The notes beneath the pieces are model-generated. The model searched no databases and was not told the origin of the DNA. It saw only the letters and a program-made list of their open reading frames with translations. Both the position numbers and the translations under genes were made by a program. A stretch of DNA of 20,249 bases, taken from contig DATAZV010000307.1 of NCBI GenBank assembly GCA_036271855.1, positions 1-20,249 on the forward strand, given 5' to 3'. Position 1 is the first letter of the stretch; each line of letters starts with the position of its first letter. Shown one piece after another: positions 1 to 5,439 of the stretch. Origin of the DNA: JAQGMJ01 sp036271855 (GTDB lineage: Bacteria > Pseudomonadota > Gammaproteobacteria > Burkholderiales > JAEUOS01).

Positions 1-260
1 TCAACATCAAGGGCGACCGCGCCGCCGGCCGGCGCTTCGTGGAAGCCCTGAAAATCTTTTCCCACCTGGCCAATGTCGGCGACGCGCGCTCCCTGGTCAT
101 CCACCCGGCTTCGACCACCCACTTTCGCGTCGCCACCGAAATGCTTGAGGCCTCCGGCATTCGCGAAGGCACCATGCGCCTCTCGGTCGGTCTGGAAGAC
201 CCGGACGACCTGATCGAAGACCTGGCCCGCGGCCTGAAGGCCGCGCAAAAGGGGGCATGA
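1..260 (+). CDS. metY: O-acetylhomoserine sulfhydrylase, C-terminal end (partial)
   Basis: This is the last 85 or so residues of a PLP-dependent Cys/Met-metabolism enzyme, read in the frame that begins at base 3; the start lies outside the window. The stretch FSHLANVGDARSLVIHP followed by ASTTH is the C-terminal signature of O-acetylhomoserine aminocarboxypropyltransferases, and RLSVGLEDPDDLIEDL is the usual family end. The family makes homocysteine from O-acetylhomoserine and sulfide in the cytoplasm. The FSHLANVGDA wording fits MetY better than MetZ, but the PLP lysine and most of the substrate pocket are off the edge, so the exact substrate is inferred. The TGA overlaps the ATGA of a possible start of the next gene, which implies translational coupling. 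Confidence 0.85.
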   Translation, partial: NIKGDRAAGRRFVEALKIFSHLANVGDARSLVIHPASTTHFRVATEMLEASGIREGTMRLSVGLEDPDDLIEDLARGLKAAQKGA

Positions 261-262
261 GC

Positions 263-1054
263 ATGCGCCTTTCCGTCAACGGCCACGAGGTCTACGCCTA
301 CACCGGCGGCAAAGCCTTCAACAGGGAATTGCCGACGGTAGTGTTCATTCACGGCGCGCAGCACGACCACAGCGTGTGGATCCTGCAGTCGCGCTATCTC
401 GCCCACCACGGTTACGGCGTGCTGGCGCTGGACCTGCCGGGGCACGGCAAAAGCGGCGGCGCGGCGCTGGCCAGCGTCGAAGCCATCGCCGCCTGGGTGA
501 TGGCCGTGCTCGACGCTGCCGGTGTTGCCCACGCGACGCTGATAGGCCACAGCATGGGTTCCCTGATCGCGCTCGAATGCGCGGGCGCCCAGCCGCAGCG
601 GGTAGCCAAGCTCGCCCTGATCGGCGCCGCCAACCCGATGCGCGTCTCCGACGAGTTGCTCAACGCCACCCGCGACGACGAGACCCTGGCGCAGCAGATG
701 GTCAACATCTGGTCGCACTCGACCTATTCCGCCAAGCCCTCCAATCCCGGCCCGGGCTTTTCCACCTTCGGCGGCAACCTGCGCCTGATGCAGCGCATCA
801 AGCCGGGCGTGATGCACACCGACTTCACTGCCTGCAATGCCTACGCGGGCGGCGAGGCGCGCGCCGCGCAGGTGAAATGTCCCGCCCTGCTGGTGCTGGG
901 CGACAACGACATGATGGCCCACCCGAAAAGCGCGCGCGGGCTGCAGGCCGGCATCCCCGGGCAGCGCACGGTACTGGTGAAATCCAGCGGCCACGCCCTG
1001 ATGGCCGAGCAGCCGGACGCGGTACTCGATGCATTGAAGAGTTTCCTGGCCTGA
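263..1054 (+). CDS. alpha/beta-hydrolase fold protein
   Basis: A 263-residue single-domain alpha/beta hydrolase. Numbered from the ATG at 263, it shows the oxyanion-loop HG in VVFIHGAQHD (about residue 30), the nucleophile elbow GHSMGS with Ser97, the acid strand LLVLGDNDMM (Asp216 the likely acid) and the catalytic His244 in SSGHALM. Length and layout match esterase or C-C hydrolase relatives; the substrate cannot be told. An in-frame ATG at 257 overlaps the previous stop, but the purine run AAAAGGGGG ends only one base before it. It sits seven bases before the ATG at 263, so I prefer 263. Tight coupling to the sulfhydrylase gene suggests one operon. The last 214 bases are overlapped by the C-terminal coding end of the opposite-strand AlgH-like gene. 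Confidence 0.85.
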   Translation: MRLSVNGHEVYAYTGGKAFNRELPTVVFIHGAQHDHSVWILQSRYLAHHGYGVLALDLPGHGKSGGAALASVEAIAAWVMAVLDAAGVAHATLIGHSMGSLIALECAGAQPQRVAKLALIGAANPMRVSDELLNATRDDETLAQQMVNIWSHSTYSAKPSNPGPGFSTFGGNLRLMQRIKPGVMHTDFTACNAYAGGEARAAQVKCPALLVLGDNDMMAHPKSARGLQAGIPGQRTVLVKSSGHALMAEQPDAVLDALKSFLA

Positions 1055-1716
1055 CCCGTGGGCGCGGCGCGCACCGCCCGCGCCATTGCGGTGAGCCGCT
1101 CCCACTGGGTCGCCGGCGCCGGGTCGAACACCAGTTCCGCCGACACCGGCCGCACCTGCCAGACCCCGGCGGCGACTTCCGCCTCCAGTTGCCCGGGCCC
1201 CCAGCCGGCATAGCCGTTGAACAACTTGAGCACGCCGTCCGGCCCACCGGCATTGGCCAGCGCGAGGGTATTTTTGAGGCCGATGGCCAGGCGCAGCCCC
1301 GCACCCAGATCCAGGGTCTCGGCCACAGCCATATCGGCGGCACCGACCGCCAAAGTCGCCTGCGGAATCAGCGGGCCGCCAAAGTGCATATGTTGCCCGG
1401 CGGATTTCTCCGGCGGGCGCAGCCCGTGCGGCCAGGGCTGGTCAGTCGGCCGATTGAGCACCAGGCCGATCACCTCGCCCACCGGGGTGTTGGTCACCAG
1501 CACCACGCTATGTTTGAAATTGGAATCCTGCACCTCGGGCGCGGCAATCAGGATGGCAGCGCCCAGGCCGGCGCTATTGGCCGGCGATTGGGCCAGCAGA
1601 GGCTGGCCCATGACGAGCGCGCACATCCCCAGCAGGCAGAAACAGATTCGCCGGGCTGCCCGAACGCGAAGGCAGGTTGCCACGATGCGCCGATTATGGG
1701 TTAATCTATATGTCAT
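841..1716 (-). CDS. YqgE/AlgH (DUF179) family protein with signal peptide
   Basis: The core matches the YqgE/AlgH family: ILIAAPEVQDSNFKHSVVLV, then GLVLNRPT, HFGGPL, YAGWGPGQLEAEV, VWQV and LVFD...QWERL. Ordinary family members are about 185-190 residues, cytoplasmic, of unclear biochemical role. This copy differs at both ends. In front of the core lies a signal-peptide-like stretch: RVRAARR, then a hydrophobic ICFCLLGMCALVM, then QPLLAQ. Behind it, after the expected family end near base 1050, the frame stays open for about 70 more residues inside the hydrolase gene on the other strand. The start is uncertain: ATG at 1716 (used here) gives a long n-region, while GTG at 1683 gives a more typical signal peptide; neither has a good ribosome site. 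The extended end could be a real tail or the result of a lost stop. Confidence 0.75.
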   Translation of the reverse strand: MTYRLTHNRRIVATCLRVRAARRICFCLLGMCALVMGQPLLAQSPANSAGLGAAILIAAPEVQDSNFKHSVVLVTNTPVGEVIGLVLNRPTDQPWPHGLRPPEKSAGQHMHFGGPLIPQATLAVGAADMAVAETLDLGAGLRLAIGLKNTLALANAGGPDGVLKLFNGYAGWGPGQLEAEVAAGVWQVRPVSAELVFDPAPATQWERLTAMARAVRAAPTGQARKLFNASSTASGCSAIRAWPLDFTSTVRCPGMPACSPRALFGWAIMSLSPSTSRAGHFTCAARASPPA

Positions 1717-1736
1717 AAGCAAGGCCGACAACAACC

Positions 1737-2267
1737 ATGAGCACGTCCGATCAAAACGACAACAAGTCCAGCACCCAGCGCATGCAGACCCTGACCGGCT
1801 TGCAACCTTCATTTGCTCCGGGTGAGTTTGTCTATTTGAACAGCGCGATGCCCGGCTTCCCGGACGGCACCCGCTTCAAGGTGATTGCCGCGCGCGCAAT
1901 CGGCGCCAACCAGCACCGTTACGAATTGCAGGGCATGGGCCAGACCATCTGGGTGCTGGAGGCGGACCTGCGCTCGACCCCGCCTGATTCAATCGCCAAC
2001 GCGCCGGGCTACGCCCTGCCCGACCGCGCCCTGTCGATGACCCAGCGCATGCAGACCATGACCCTGAGCCAGCGCATGACCGCCCTCGGCCTGAACACCG
2101 AGGACGGCCCGAACAGCGGTTCCACCCAGCGCCTGCGCGTTCTCAACAATATCGATGGCGGCCTCTCCGCGCCGCCTAGCGGCGGGCCGGTGACCGGCAT
2201 CGACATTGCCGGCGGCACCGCGGCGGAACCGCCCAAGCCCGACGGCAAAAAGCCGGACGACAAATAG
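1737..2267 (+). CDS. hypothetical protein with repeated TQRMQT motif
   Basis: A 176-residue protein I do not recognise. Residues 1-25 are polar and hold STQRMQTLTGL. Residues about 26-80 look like a small beta-rich domain (APGEFVYLNSAMPGFPDGTR, then YELQGMGQTIWVLEADLR), perhaps SH3-like; that is only a guess from the hydrophobic and polar pattern. Residues 100-120 repeat the first motif (MTQRMQTMTLSQRMTALGL), with a fainter copy STQRLRVL near 130. The tail after 138 is Gly/Pro rich and ends in a charged run, GKKPDDK. There is no signal peptide or membrane segment. The ATG lacks a clear ribosome site. It diverges from the AlgH-like gene across a very short gap and converges on the DUF7931 gene. 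Codon use looks like its neighbours, so it is probably a real gene. Confidence 0.7.
   Translation: MSTSDQNDNKSSTQRMQTLTGLQPSFAPGEFVYLNSAMPGFPDGTRFKVIAARAIGANQHRYELQGMGQTIWVLEADLRSTPPDSIANAPGYALPDRALSMTQRMQTMTLSQRMTALGLNTEDGPNSGSTQRLRVLNNIDGGLSAPPSGGPVTGIDIAGGTAAEPPKPDGKKPDDK
1773..1796 (+). repeat. 24-base direct repeat, copy 1 (TQRMQTLT codons)
   Basis: The bases encoding TQRMQTLT recur in the same reading frame at 2040-2063 (TQRMQTMT) with a single mismatch in 24. Conservation at third codon positions points to a fairly recent internal duplication or strong codon constraint. Confidence 0.8.
2040..2063 (+). repeat. 24-base direct repeat, copy 2 (TQRMQTMT codons)
   Basis: Second copy of the repeat at 1773-1796, 23 of 24 bases identical and in frame. 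It is followed directly by a shorter partial copy coding for SQRM at about 2067-2078. Confidence 0.8.
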
Positions 2268-2298
2268 GCCCTGCCGCGCCTGCGCGGCGCCTTCGGCG

Positions 2299-2889
2299 CT
2301 AGAGCCCTACCGTGGTGGCGCTCACGGCCTGCGCCGAACGCGCCCAGACTTCCTCGAAGCGATTAAGCCAGCCGCGTGTTTCGGCGGCGTCGCCCAGCAT
2401 CAGCACGCCCTTGGGCTGGTCGTTGCGTGGCCGGCGCAAATAGTGCTCGTCGTCGGCCACCACCAGCACGTCGTCCAGATTGCGGATCGCCTCGTCGGTG
2501 CGGTGGATCAGGATCGCGTGGCTGAAGTCCTGCAGCAGGCGCAGCAGGCGCGGGCACGATTGGGTGATGTAGCCGGTGTCGTGCACCACGATGCGCAGGC
2601 GGTTGGTGCGCAAGCCCAGCAGGAAGTTGCGCAACAGCTCCTCGGTGGCCGGCGTATTGAATCCGTACTCGGCGAGGTCGGGATCGAAAATCCGCAACTC
2701 ATGTTTCACCTGCTTGAGCACCTCTTCGAAGCCGGCGCGAAAGTCCGCGCGGCTGGCCAAGAGGCGCCGTGTACCGGTGGCCGATGCGTCAGGCGCGCCC
2801 GGCACCGCGGCGGGCGGGTCCGGCACCGGCCGGCCGGTCACCGGTAATTTTTCATATTCAACGGAGTTGTCATTGTCCGCGTCGCTCAT
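2299..2889 (-). CDS. DUF7931 domain-containing protein
   Basis: A 196-residue soluble protein. The first 40 residues are acidic and Pro/Ala rich and probably disordered. From about residue 42 there is a compact domain: RADFRAGFEEVLKQVKHELR, IFDPDLAEYGFN, LRIVVHDTGYI, LLRLLQDFSHAILIHRT, then DDVLVVADDEHYLRR and a closing FEEVWARS. I recognise this as the DUF7931 pattern, whose strand order resembles one half of a phospholipase-D-like fold. No HxK catalytic motif is present, so enzymatic activity is doubtful. Its ATG overlaps the TGA of roxA by four bases (ATGA), so it should be translated with roxA; a role linked to ribosome or translation biology is inference from that coupling only. Confidence 0.8.
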   Translation of the reverse strand: MSDADNDNSVEYEKLPVTGRPVPDPPAAVPGAPDASATGTRRLLASRADFRAGFEEVLKQVKHELRIFDPDLAEYGFNTPATEELLRNFLLGLRTNRLRIVVHDTGYITQSCPRLLRLLQDFSHAILIHRTDEAIRNLDDVLVVADDEHYLRRPRNDQPKGVLMLGDAAETRGWLNRFEEVWARSAQAVSATTVGL

Positions 2890-4031
2890 GGCTCTCCTCC
2901 TAAATGAAGCCAGCCGTATTCATACCATGCGCGCAGGTTTTTCGCAGCCCCTGCGGGCAATTTTCCCGGCGCCAGGGTCCGCGCATCGGCCAGCGCGCGC
3001 AAGGGTGCGCCGCCGACGGCGGGCAGGTCATGGCCTTCGCCATTGACGTAGATGCGCTTGCCGCGATACAGCATGCGGGTCTGCAAATCCAGGCGCAAAC
3101 CGCGGCGTACCGCGGCCCGCGCGAACGCGGCGGGCGCCGGCATGGCGGCCGGCGCATCAAAAAACACGCTGGCGTTCGGCTCCGTCAGGTAAAGGCCGAG
3201 GAACTCCTCGAAAGCACCGCTCCCCTGTCTGGGTGGAAGCGCCAGGCGCCGCGCATGCCGCACGAAGGCGTCATCCAGCAAGGCGCCCGCACGCGCCGGC
3301 TTAAGCCCGGGGTCGGCATATAGACCCGGACGCTGAACCTGTTCAGCCTGATACTCCAGAAAGCCGCGCGTCAATTCCGCCGCCGAAGGCGCGCGAAAAC
3401 CGATCGAGCAGGTCATGCATTCACCGAGCGCAACACCCTCGTGCGCCACAGAGGGCGGCAGGTACAGCATGTCGCCGGGCTCCAGCACATACTCTTCCTG
3501 CGCATGGAAGTTCCTCAGGATTTTCAGCGGCAGCCCGGGTTTGAGCGCCAGGTCGCGCTGCGCCGAAATGCGCCAGCGCCGCTGGCCTGCCACCTGCAGC
3601 AGGAACACATCGTAGGAATCGAAGTGCGGACCGACGCCGCCGCCGTCGCTGGCCCAAGAGATCATCAGGTCGTCCAGGCGCGCCTGCGGAATAAAACTGA
3701 AGCGGCGCATCAGCACGTCCGCCTCCACCGAATGCAGGTTGGCGCCCTGCACCAGCAGGGTCCAGCCGGGCCGGCGCGTCGCCGGCAACGACTTGCGCGT
3801 GAACGGGCCACGCTCCATGCTCCACTGCCGCCCCTGGTGCGCCACCACGCGGCTTTCGGCCTCCTCGCGCCCCGCCAGTTCGAACAGCTCGGCACGGGTC
3901 ACCGGTGGCACCACGCCGGGTATCGCGCGGCGGATCAGCAGCGGTTTTTTCTGCCAATATTTTTTCAGGAATGTTTCCGGGGACAGCCCCCCCAACAGCT
4001 GATGCAAATCACTTGGCAAATTTATTTTCAT
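2886..4031 (-). CDS. roxA: ribosomal protein L16 arginine 3-hydroxylase RoxA (cupin/JmjC)
   Basis: A 381-residue Fe(II)/2-oxoglutarate oxygenase of the RoxA (YcfD) type, which in E. coli hydroxylates an arginine of ribosomal protein L16. Starting at MKINLPSDLH, the N-terminal part has the family's PETFLKKYWQKKPLLIRRA. The cupin core shows the iron-binding HFD triad piece (VGPHFDSYDVFLLQ, His136 and Asp138) and the distal His197 in LPPSVAHEGV. The C-terminal 150 residues fit the dimerisation and winged-helix part of this family. A longer open frame reaches 4253, but the extra residues look random and the family starts at MKI. A TATAAT box ends six bases before this ATG and no ribosome site is present, so the message may be leaderless. 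It is coupled to the DUF7931 gene downstream. Confidence 0.88.
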   Translation of the reverse strand: MKINLPSDLHQLLGGLSPETFLKKYWQKKPLLIRRAIPGVVPPVTRAELFELAGREEAESRVVAHQGRQWSMERGPFTRKSLPATRRPGWTLLVQGANLHSVEADVLMRRFSFIPQARLDDLMISWASDGGGVGPHFDSYDVFLLQVAGQRRWRISAQRDLALKPGLPLKILRNFHAQEEYVLEPGDMLYLPPSVAHEGVALGECMTCSIGFRAPSAAELTRGFLEYQAEQVQRPGLYADPGLKPARAGALLDDAFVRHARRLALPPRQGSGAFEEFLGLYLTEPNASVFFDAPAAMPAPAAFARAAVRRGLRLDLQTRMLYRGKRIYVNGEGHDLPAVGGAPLRALADARTLAPGKLPAGAAKNLRAWYEYGWLHLGGEP

Positions 4032-4037
4032 CAGTCT

Positions 4038-4043
4038 ATTATA
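4038..4043 (-). promoter_or_regulatory. -10 box (TATAAT) for roxA, leaderless arrangement
   Basis: On the minus strand a perfect TATAAT is followed by exactly six bases and then the roxA ATG, so transcription would begin at the A of the start codon. No good -35 hexamer is seen 16-18 bases upstream. Confidence 0.5.
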
Positions 4044-4161
4044 GGTATACAGTGAGCGTCGCATCGGCATGCGCTGCACGGCAAATACAGGATCACACTT
4101 AAAGTAACTTCGCGAAAACGCTAGGGATTTCCGCAGTACCGAAGGCTCAGGAGGTAGAAAT

Positions 4162-4632
4162 ATGCTCTCCCCCGGAGTATCCGCCCCGGAATTCCGCCTG
4201 GCGGACGCCGACATGGCGCTGGTCAACTCTTCCGAGTATCGCGGCAAGCGCATCGTCGTCCTGTATTTTTATGACAAGGACAATCTTCCCGGCAGCACCA
4301 TGGAGGCGATCGAATTCTCCGACCTGGAGGAAGATTTCCAGCGCTTCAATTGCGTGGTGCTGGGCGTCTCCCCCGACGACTGGATGAGCCACGCCGAATT
4401 CCGCGACCGCCACGGCCTGTCGATTCGCCTCTTGTCCGACCCTGAGTGCGAGGTCTGCCGCAGCTACGATGTGGTGAAGGCCAACGGCAACACCCCCAAC
4501 GGCCGGCCGCACGTGCTGCGCTCCACCTTCGTCATCGACCGTTCCGGCAAGGTGCGCCATGCGCTTTACGGTGTCAGCCCGAAGGGCCATGCCGCCGAGG
4601 TGCTGAACCTGGTGAAGACCCTGGCGCACTGA
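4162..4632 (+). CDS. PrxQ/BCP-type peroxiredoxin-like protein lacking the peroxidatic Cys
   Basis: A 156-residue thioredoxin-fold protein clearly of the PrxQ/BCP family: APEFRLADAD near the start, VVLYFYDKDNLPGSTMEAIE, VVLGVSPDD, LLSDPECEVCRSYDVV, and LRSTFVIDRSGKVRHALYGV with the conserved Arg120. In active PrxQ the second motif reads PxxxTPGCT. Here the proline is Asp38, the threonine is Leu42, and the peroxidatic cysteine is Ser45 (codon AGC). Cys99 falls where some PrxQ enzymes (Xanthomonas type) keep the resolving cysteine, and an added Cys96 makes a CEVC motif; Cys64 is the only other cysteine. Normal peroxidase chemistry is therefore not expected. A strong AGGAGGT seven bases before the ATG (4149-4155) suggests good expression. 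The gene is divergent from roxA. Confidence 0.85.
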   Translation: MLSPGVSAPEFRLADADMALVNSSEYRGKRIVVLYFYDKDNLPGSTMEAIEFSDLEEDFQRFNCVVLGVSPDDWMSHAEFRDRHGLSIRLLSDPECEVCRSYDVVKANGNTPNGRPHVLRSTFVIDRSGKVRHALYGVSPKGHAAEVLNLVKTLAH

Positions 4633-4663
4633 GCAGGCGCACGCAGGGCACGCGCGCATCCGT

Positions 4664-4669
4664 TACAAT
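4664..4669 (+). promoter_or_regulatory. possible -10 box for slyD
   Basis: TACAAT matches the -10 consensus at five of six positions and lies 85 bases before the slyD ATG, in the 122-base gap after the PrxQ-like gene. The -35 region is poor. The leader that follows is rich in C and T with no clear structure. Confidence 0.3.
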
Positions 4670-4754
4670 TACGCCTATTCCTCTCGCCGCCGCGCTTACT
4701 TGCGCCTCCGCTGCCACGCCCTCGGGCGCCGCCCTTTTCCTCTGGAATCCCCTT

Positions 4755-5240
4755 ATGCCAATCGCCCATAACTCCGTGGTCACCATTTCCTATTCCCTGT
4801 TCGATGCCCAGGGTGAGCTGATCGAAAAAAGCCCCGCGCCGGTCACCTACCTGCACGGCGGCTACGACAATATTTTCCCGCTGGTCGAACAGGCCCTGCA
4901 GGGCAAGACCGACGGCGACAGCGTCACCGTCAAGCTCGAGCCCGCCGACGCCTTCGGCGATTACGACGAAGAACTGCTGCGCGTCGAGCCGCGCGCGCAG
5001 TTTCCAGAAACCCTGGAAGTGGGCATGCAGTTCGAGGGCATCCCCGGCGACGAGGCGGACGATGATGCCGAAATCTTCACCGTCACCGACATCGCCGACG
5101 ACAAGGTGGTGCTCGACGCCAACCATCCCCTGGCCGGACTTTCCCTGGTGTTCGAATGCCAGGTGCTCGAAGTGCGCGCTGCCAGCGAGGAAGAAGTCGA
5201 GCATGGGCATGTGCATGGGCCCGAGGGGCATGCGCATTGA
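4755..5240 (+). CDS. slyD: SlyD-type FKBP peptidyl-prolyl isomerase / metallochaperone
   Basis: A 161-residue cytoplasmic FKBP prolyl isomerase and chaperone. The FKBP part shows VVTISYSLFDAQGELIE, LHGGYDNIFPLVEQALQGK and VKLEPADAFGDYDEEL. The chaperone insert-in-flap region lies at about residues 75-125 and carries a very acidic loop (GDEADDDAE). The chain returns to the FKBP fold with DANHPLAGLSLVFECQVLEV, a SlyD hallmark. The tail holds five histidines (150, 152, 154, 159, 161), shorter than in E. coli SlyD but suited to nickel or other metal binding. I start at MPIAHN; the open frame upstream of it is not SlyD-like. The ribosome site is weak (GGA about eight bases upstream). An intrinsic terminator follows at 5353-5384. 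Confidence 0.93.
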   Translation: MPIAHNSVVTISYSLFDAQGELIEKSPAPVTYLHGGYDNIFPLVEQALQGKTDGDSVTVKLEPADAFGDYDEELLRVEPRAQFPETLEVGMQFEGIPGDEADDDAEIFTVTDIADDKVVLDANHPLAGLSLVFECQVLEVRAASEEEVEHGHVHGPEGHAH

Positions 5241-5241
5241 G

Positions 5242-5271
5242 CACTCAAAAGTAAAAACCTACTTTTGAGTG
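5242..5271. other. perfect 12-bp AT-rich hairpin after slyD
   Basis: CACTCAAAAGTA and TACTTTTGAGTG pair perfectly around a six-base AAAACC loop, starting one base after the slyD stop. There is no T-run after it, so it is not a standard terminator. Its AT content stands out against the surrounding GC-rich DNA. It directly precedes the longer structure at 5276-5343. Confidence 0.75.
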
Positions 5272-5275
5272 GGTC

Positions 5276-5343
5276 TAGCTTGCAGAAGAAATCGCTGGCC
5301 TTATTTACGTAAATGAGCAGACGATTTTTCTGACTGAAAGCTA
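5276..5343 (+). ncRNA. candidate structured RNA: 68-nt imperfect hairpin
   Basis: By hand folding, the segment forms one long stem with about 27 pairs. 5276-5281 pairs with 5338-5343, 5283-5285 with 5334-5336, 5287-5288 with 5330-5331, 5289-5294 with 5322-5327, 5295-5297 with 5318-5320, and 5300-5306 with 5311-5317 (one G-T). The loop is ACGT (5307-5310). Bulges are small: 5321, 5328-5329 and 5298-5299. An intrinsic terminator starts nine bases later, so a small RNA of about 110 nt, or a processed slyD 3' end, is possible. It has no open frame and no T-arm, so it is not a tRNA. It could equally be a DNA-level repeat element. Confidence 0.4.
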
Positions 5344-5352
5344 CCAAAGGTC

Positions 5353-5384
5353 AAAGGCCTCTACGCGGGGCCTTTTTCTTTTTT
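5353..5384 (+). terminator. rho-independent terminator
   Basis: AAAGGCC (5353-5359) pairs with GGCCTTT (5369-5375) around a nine-base loop, and a T-rich run TTCTTTTTT follows. It fits termination of slyD and of any small RNA from 5276 on; on the other strand it is a weaker fit for mutS. Confidence 0.8.
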
Positions 5385-5439
5385 AGCTGCCGGCTGTAGC
5401 CCGCGGCCTGCGCGCAAAGCGCGCGGCGATCGTCGACTC

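Noticed and set aside
376..1704. Long open frame (442 codons) over the hydrolase and AlgH genes
   Set aside because: It is a shadow frame: Arg/Pro/Gly-rich translation with no family features, while the other frames carry clear domains.
2273..2299. Overlapping GC hairpins between the hypothetical gene and the DUF7931 gene as a terminator
   Set aside because: GCCGCG/CGCGGC and GCGCC/GGCGC compete for the same bases and there is no T-run on either side.
4099..4126. Promoter TTAAAG-17-TAGGGA for the PrxQ-like gene
   Set aside because: Spacing is right but each hexamer matches the consensus poorly; I could not choose it over other weak candidates in the gap.
5276..5343. Integron attC recombination site
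   Set aside because: An extended hairpin with bulges is suggestive, but the terminal RYYYAAC and GTTRRRY boxes are missing and there is no integrase or cassette nearby.
5277..5346. tRNA-like end: a seven-base helix followed by ACCA
   Set aside because: The segment is too short for a tRNA and there is no T-arm GTTCRANYC or anticodon arm; the pairing is better explained by one long hairpin.
5405..5427. GC hairpin downstream of mutS as its terminator
   Set aside because: GCGCGC-AAA-GCGCGC pairs well, but no T-run follows on the minus strand and such GC palindromes are common by chance in this composition.
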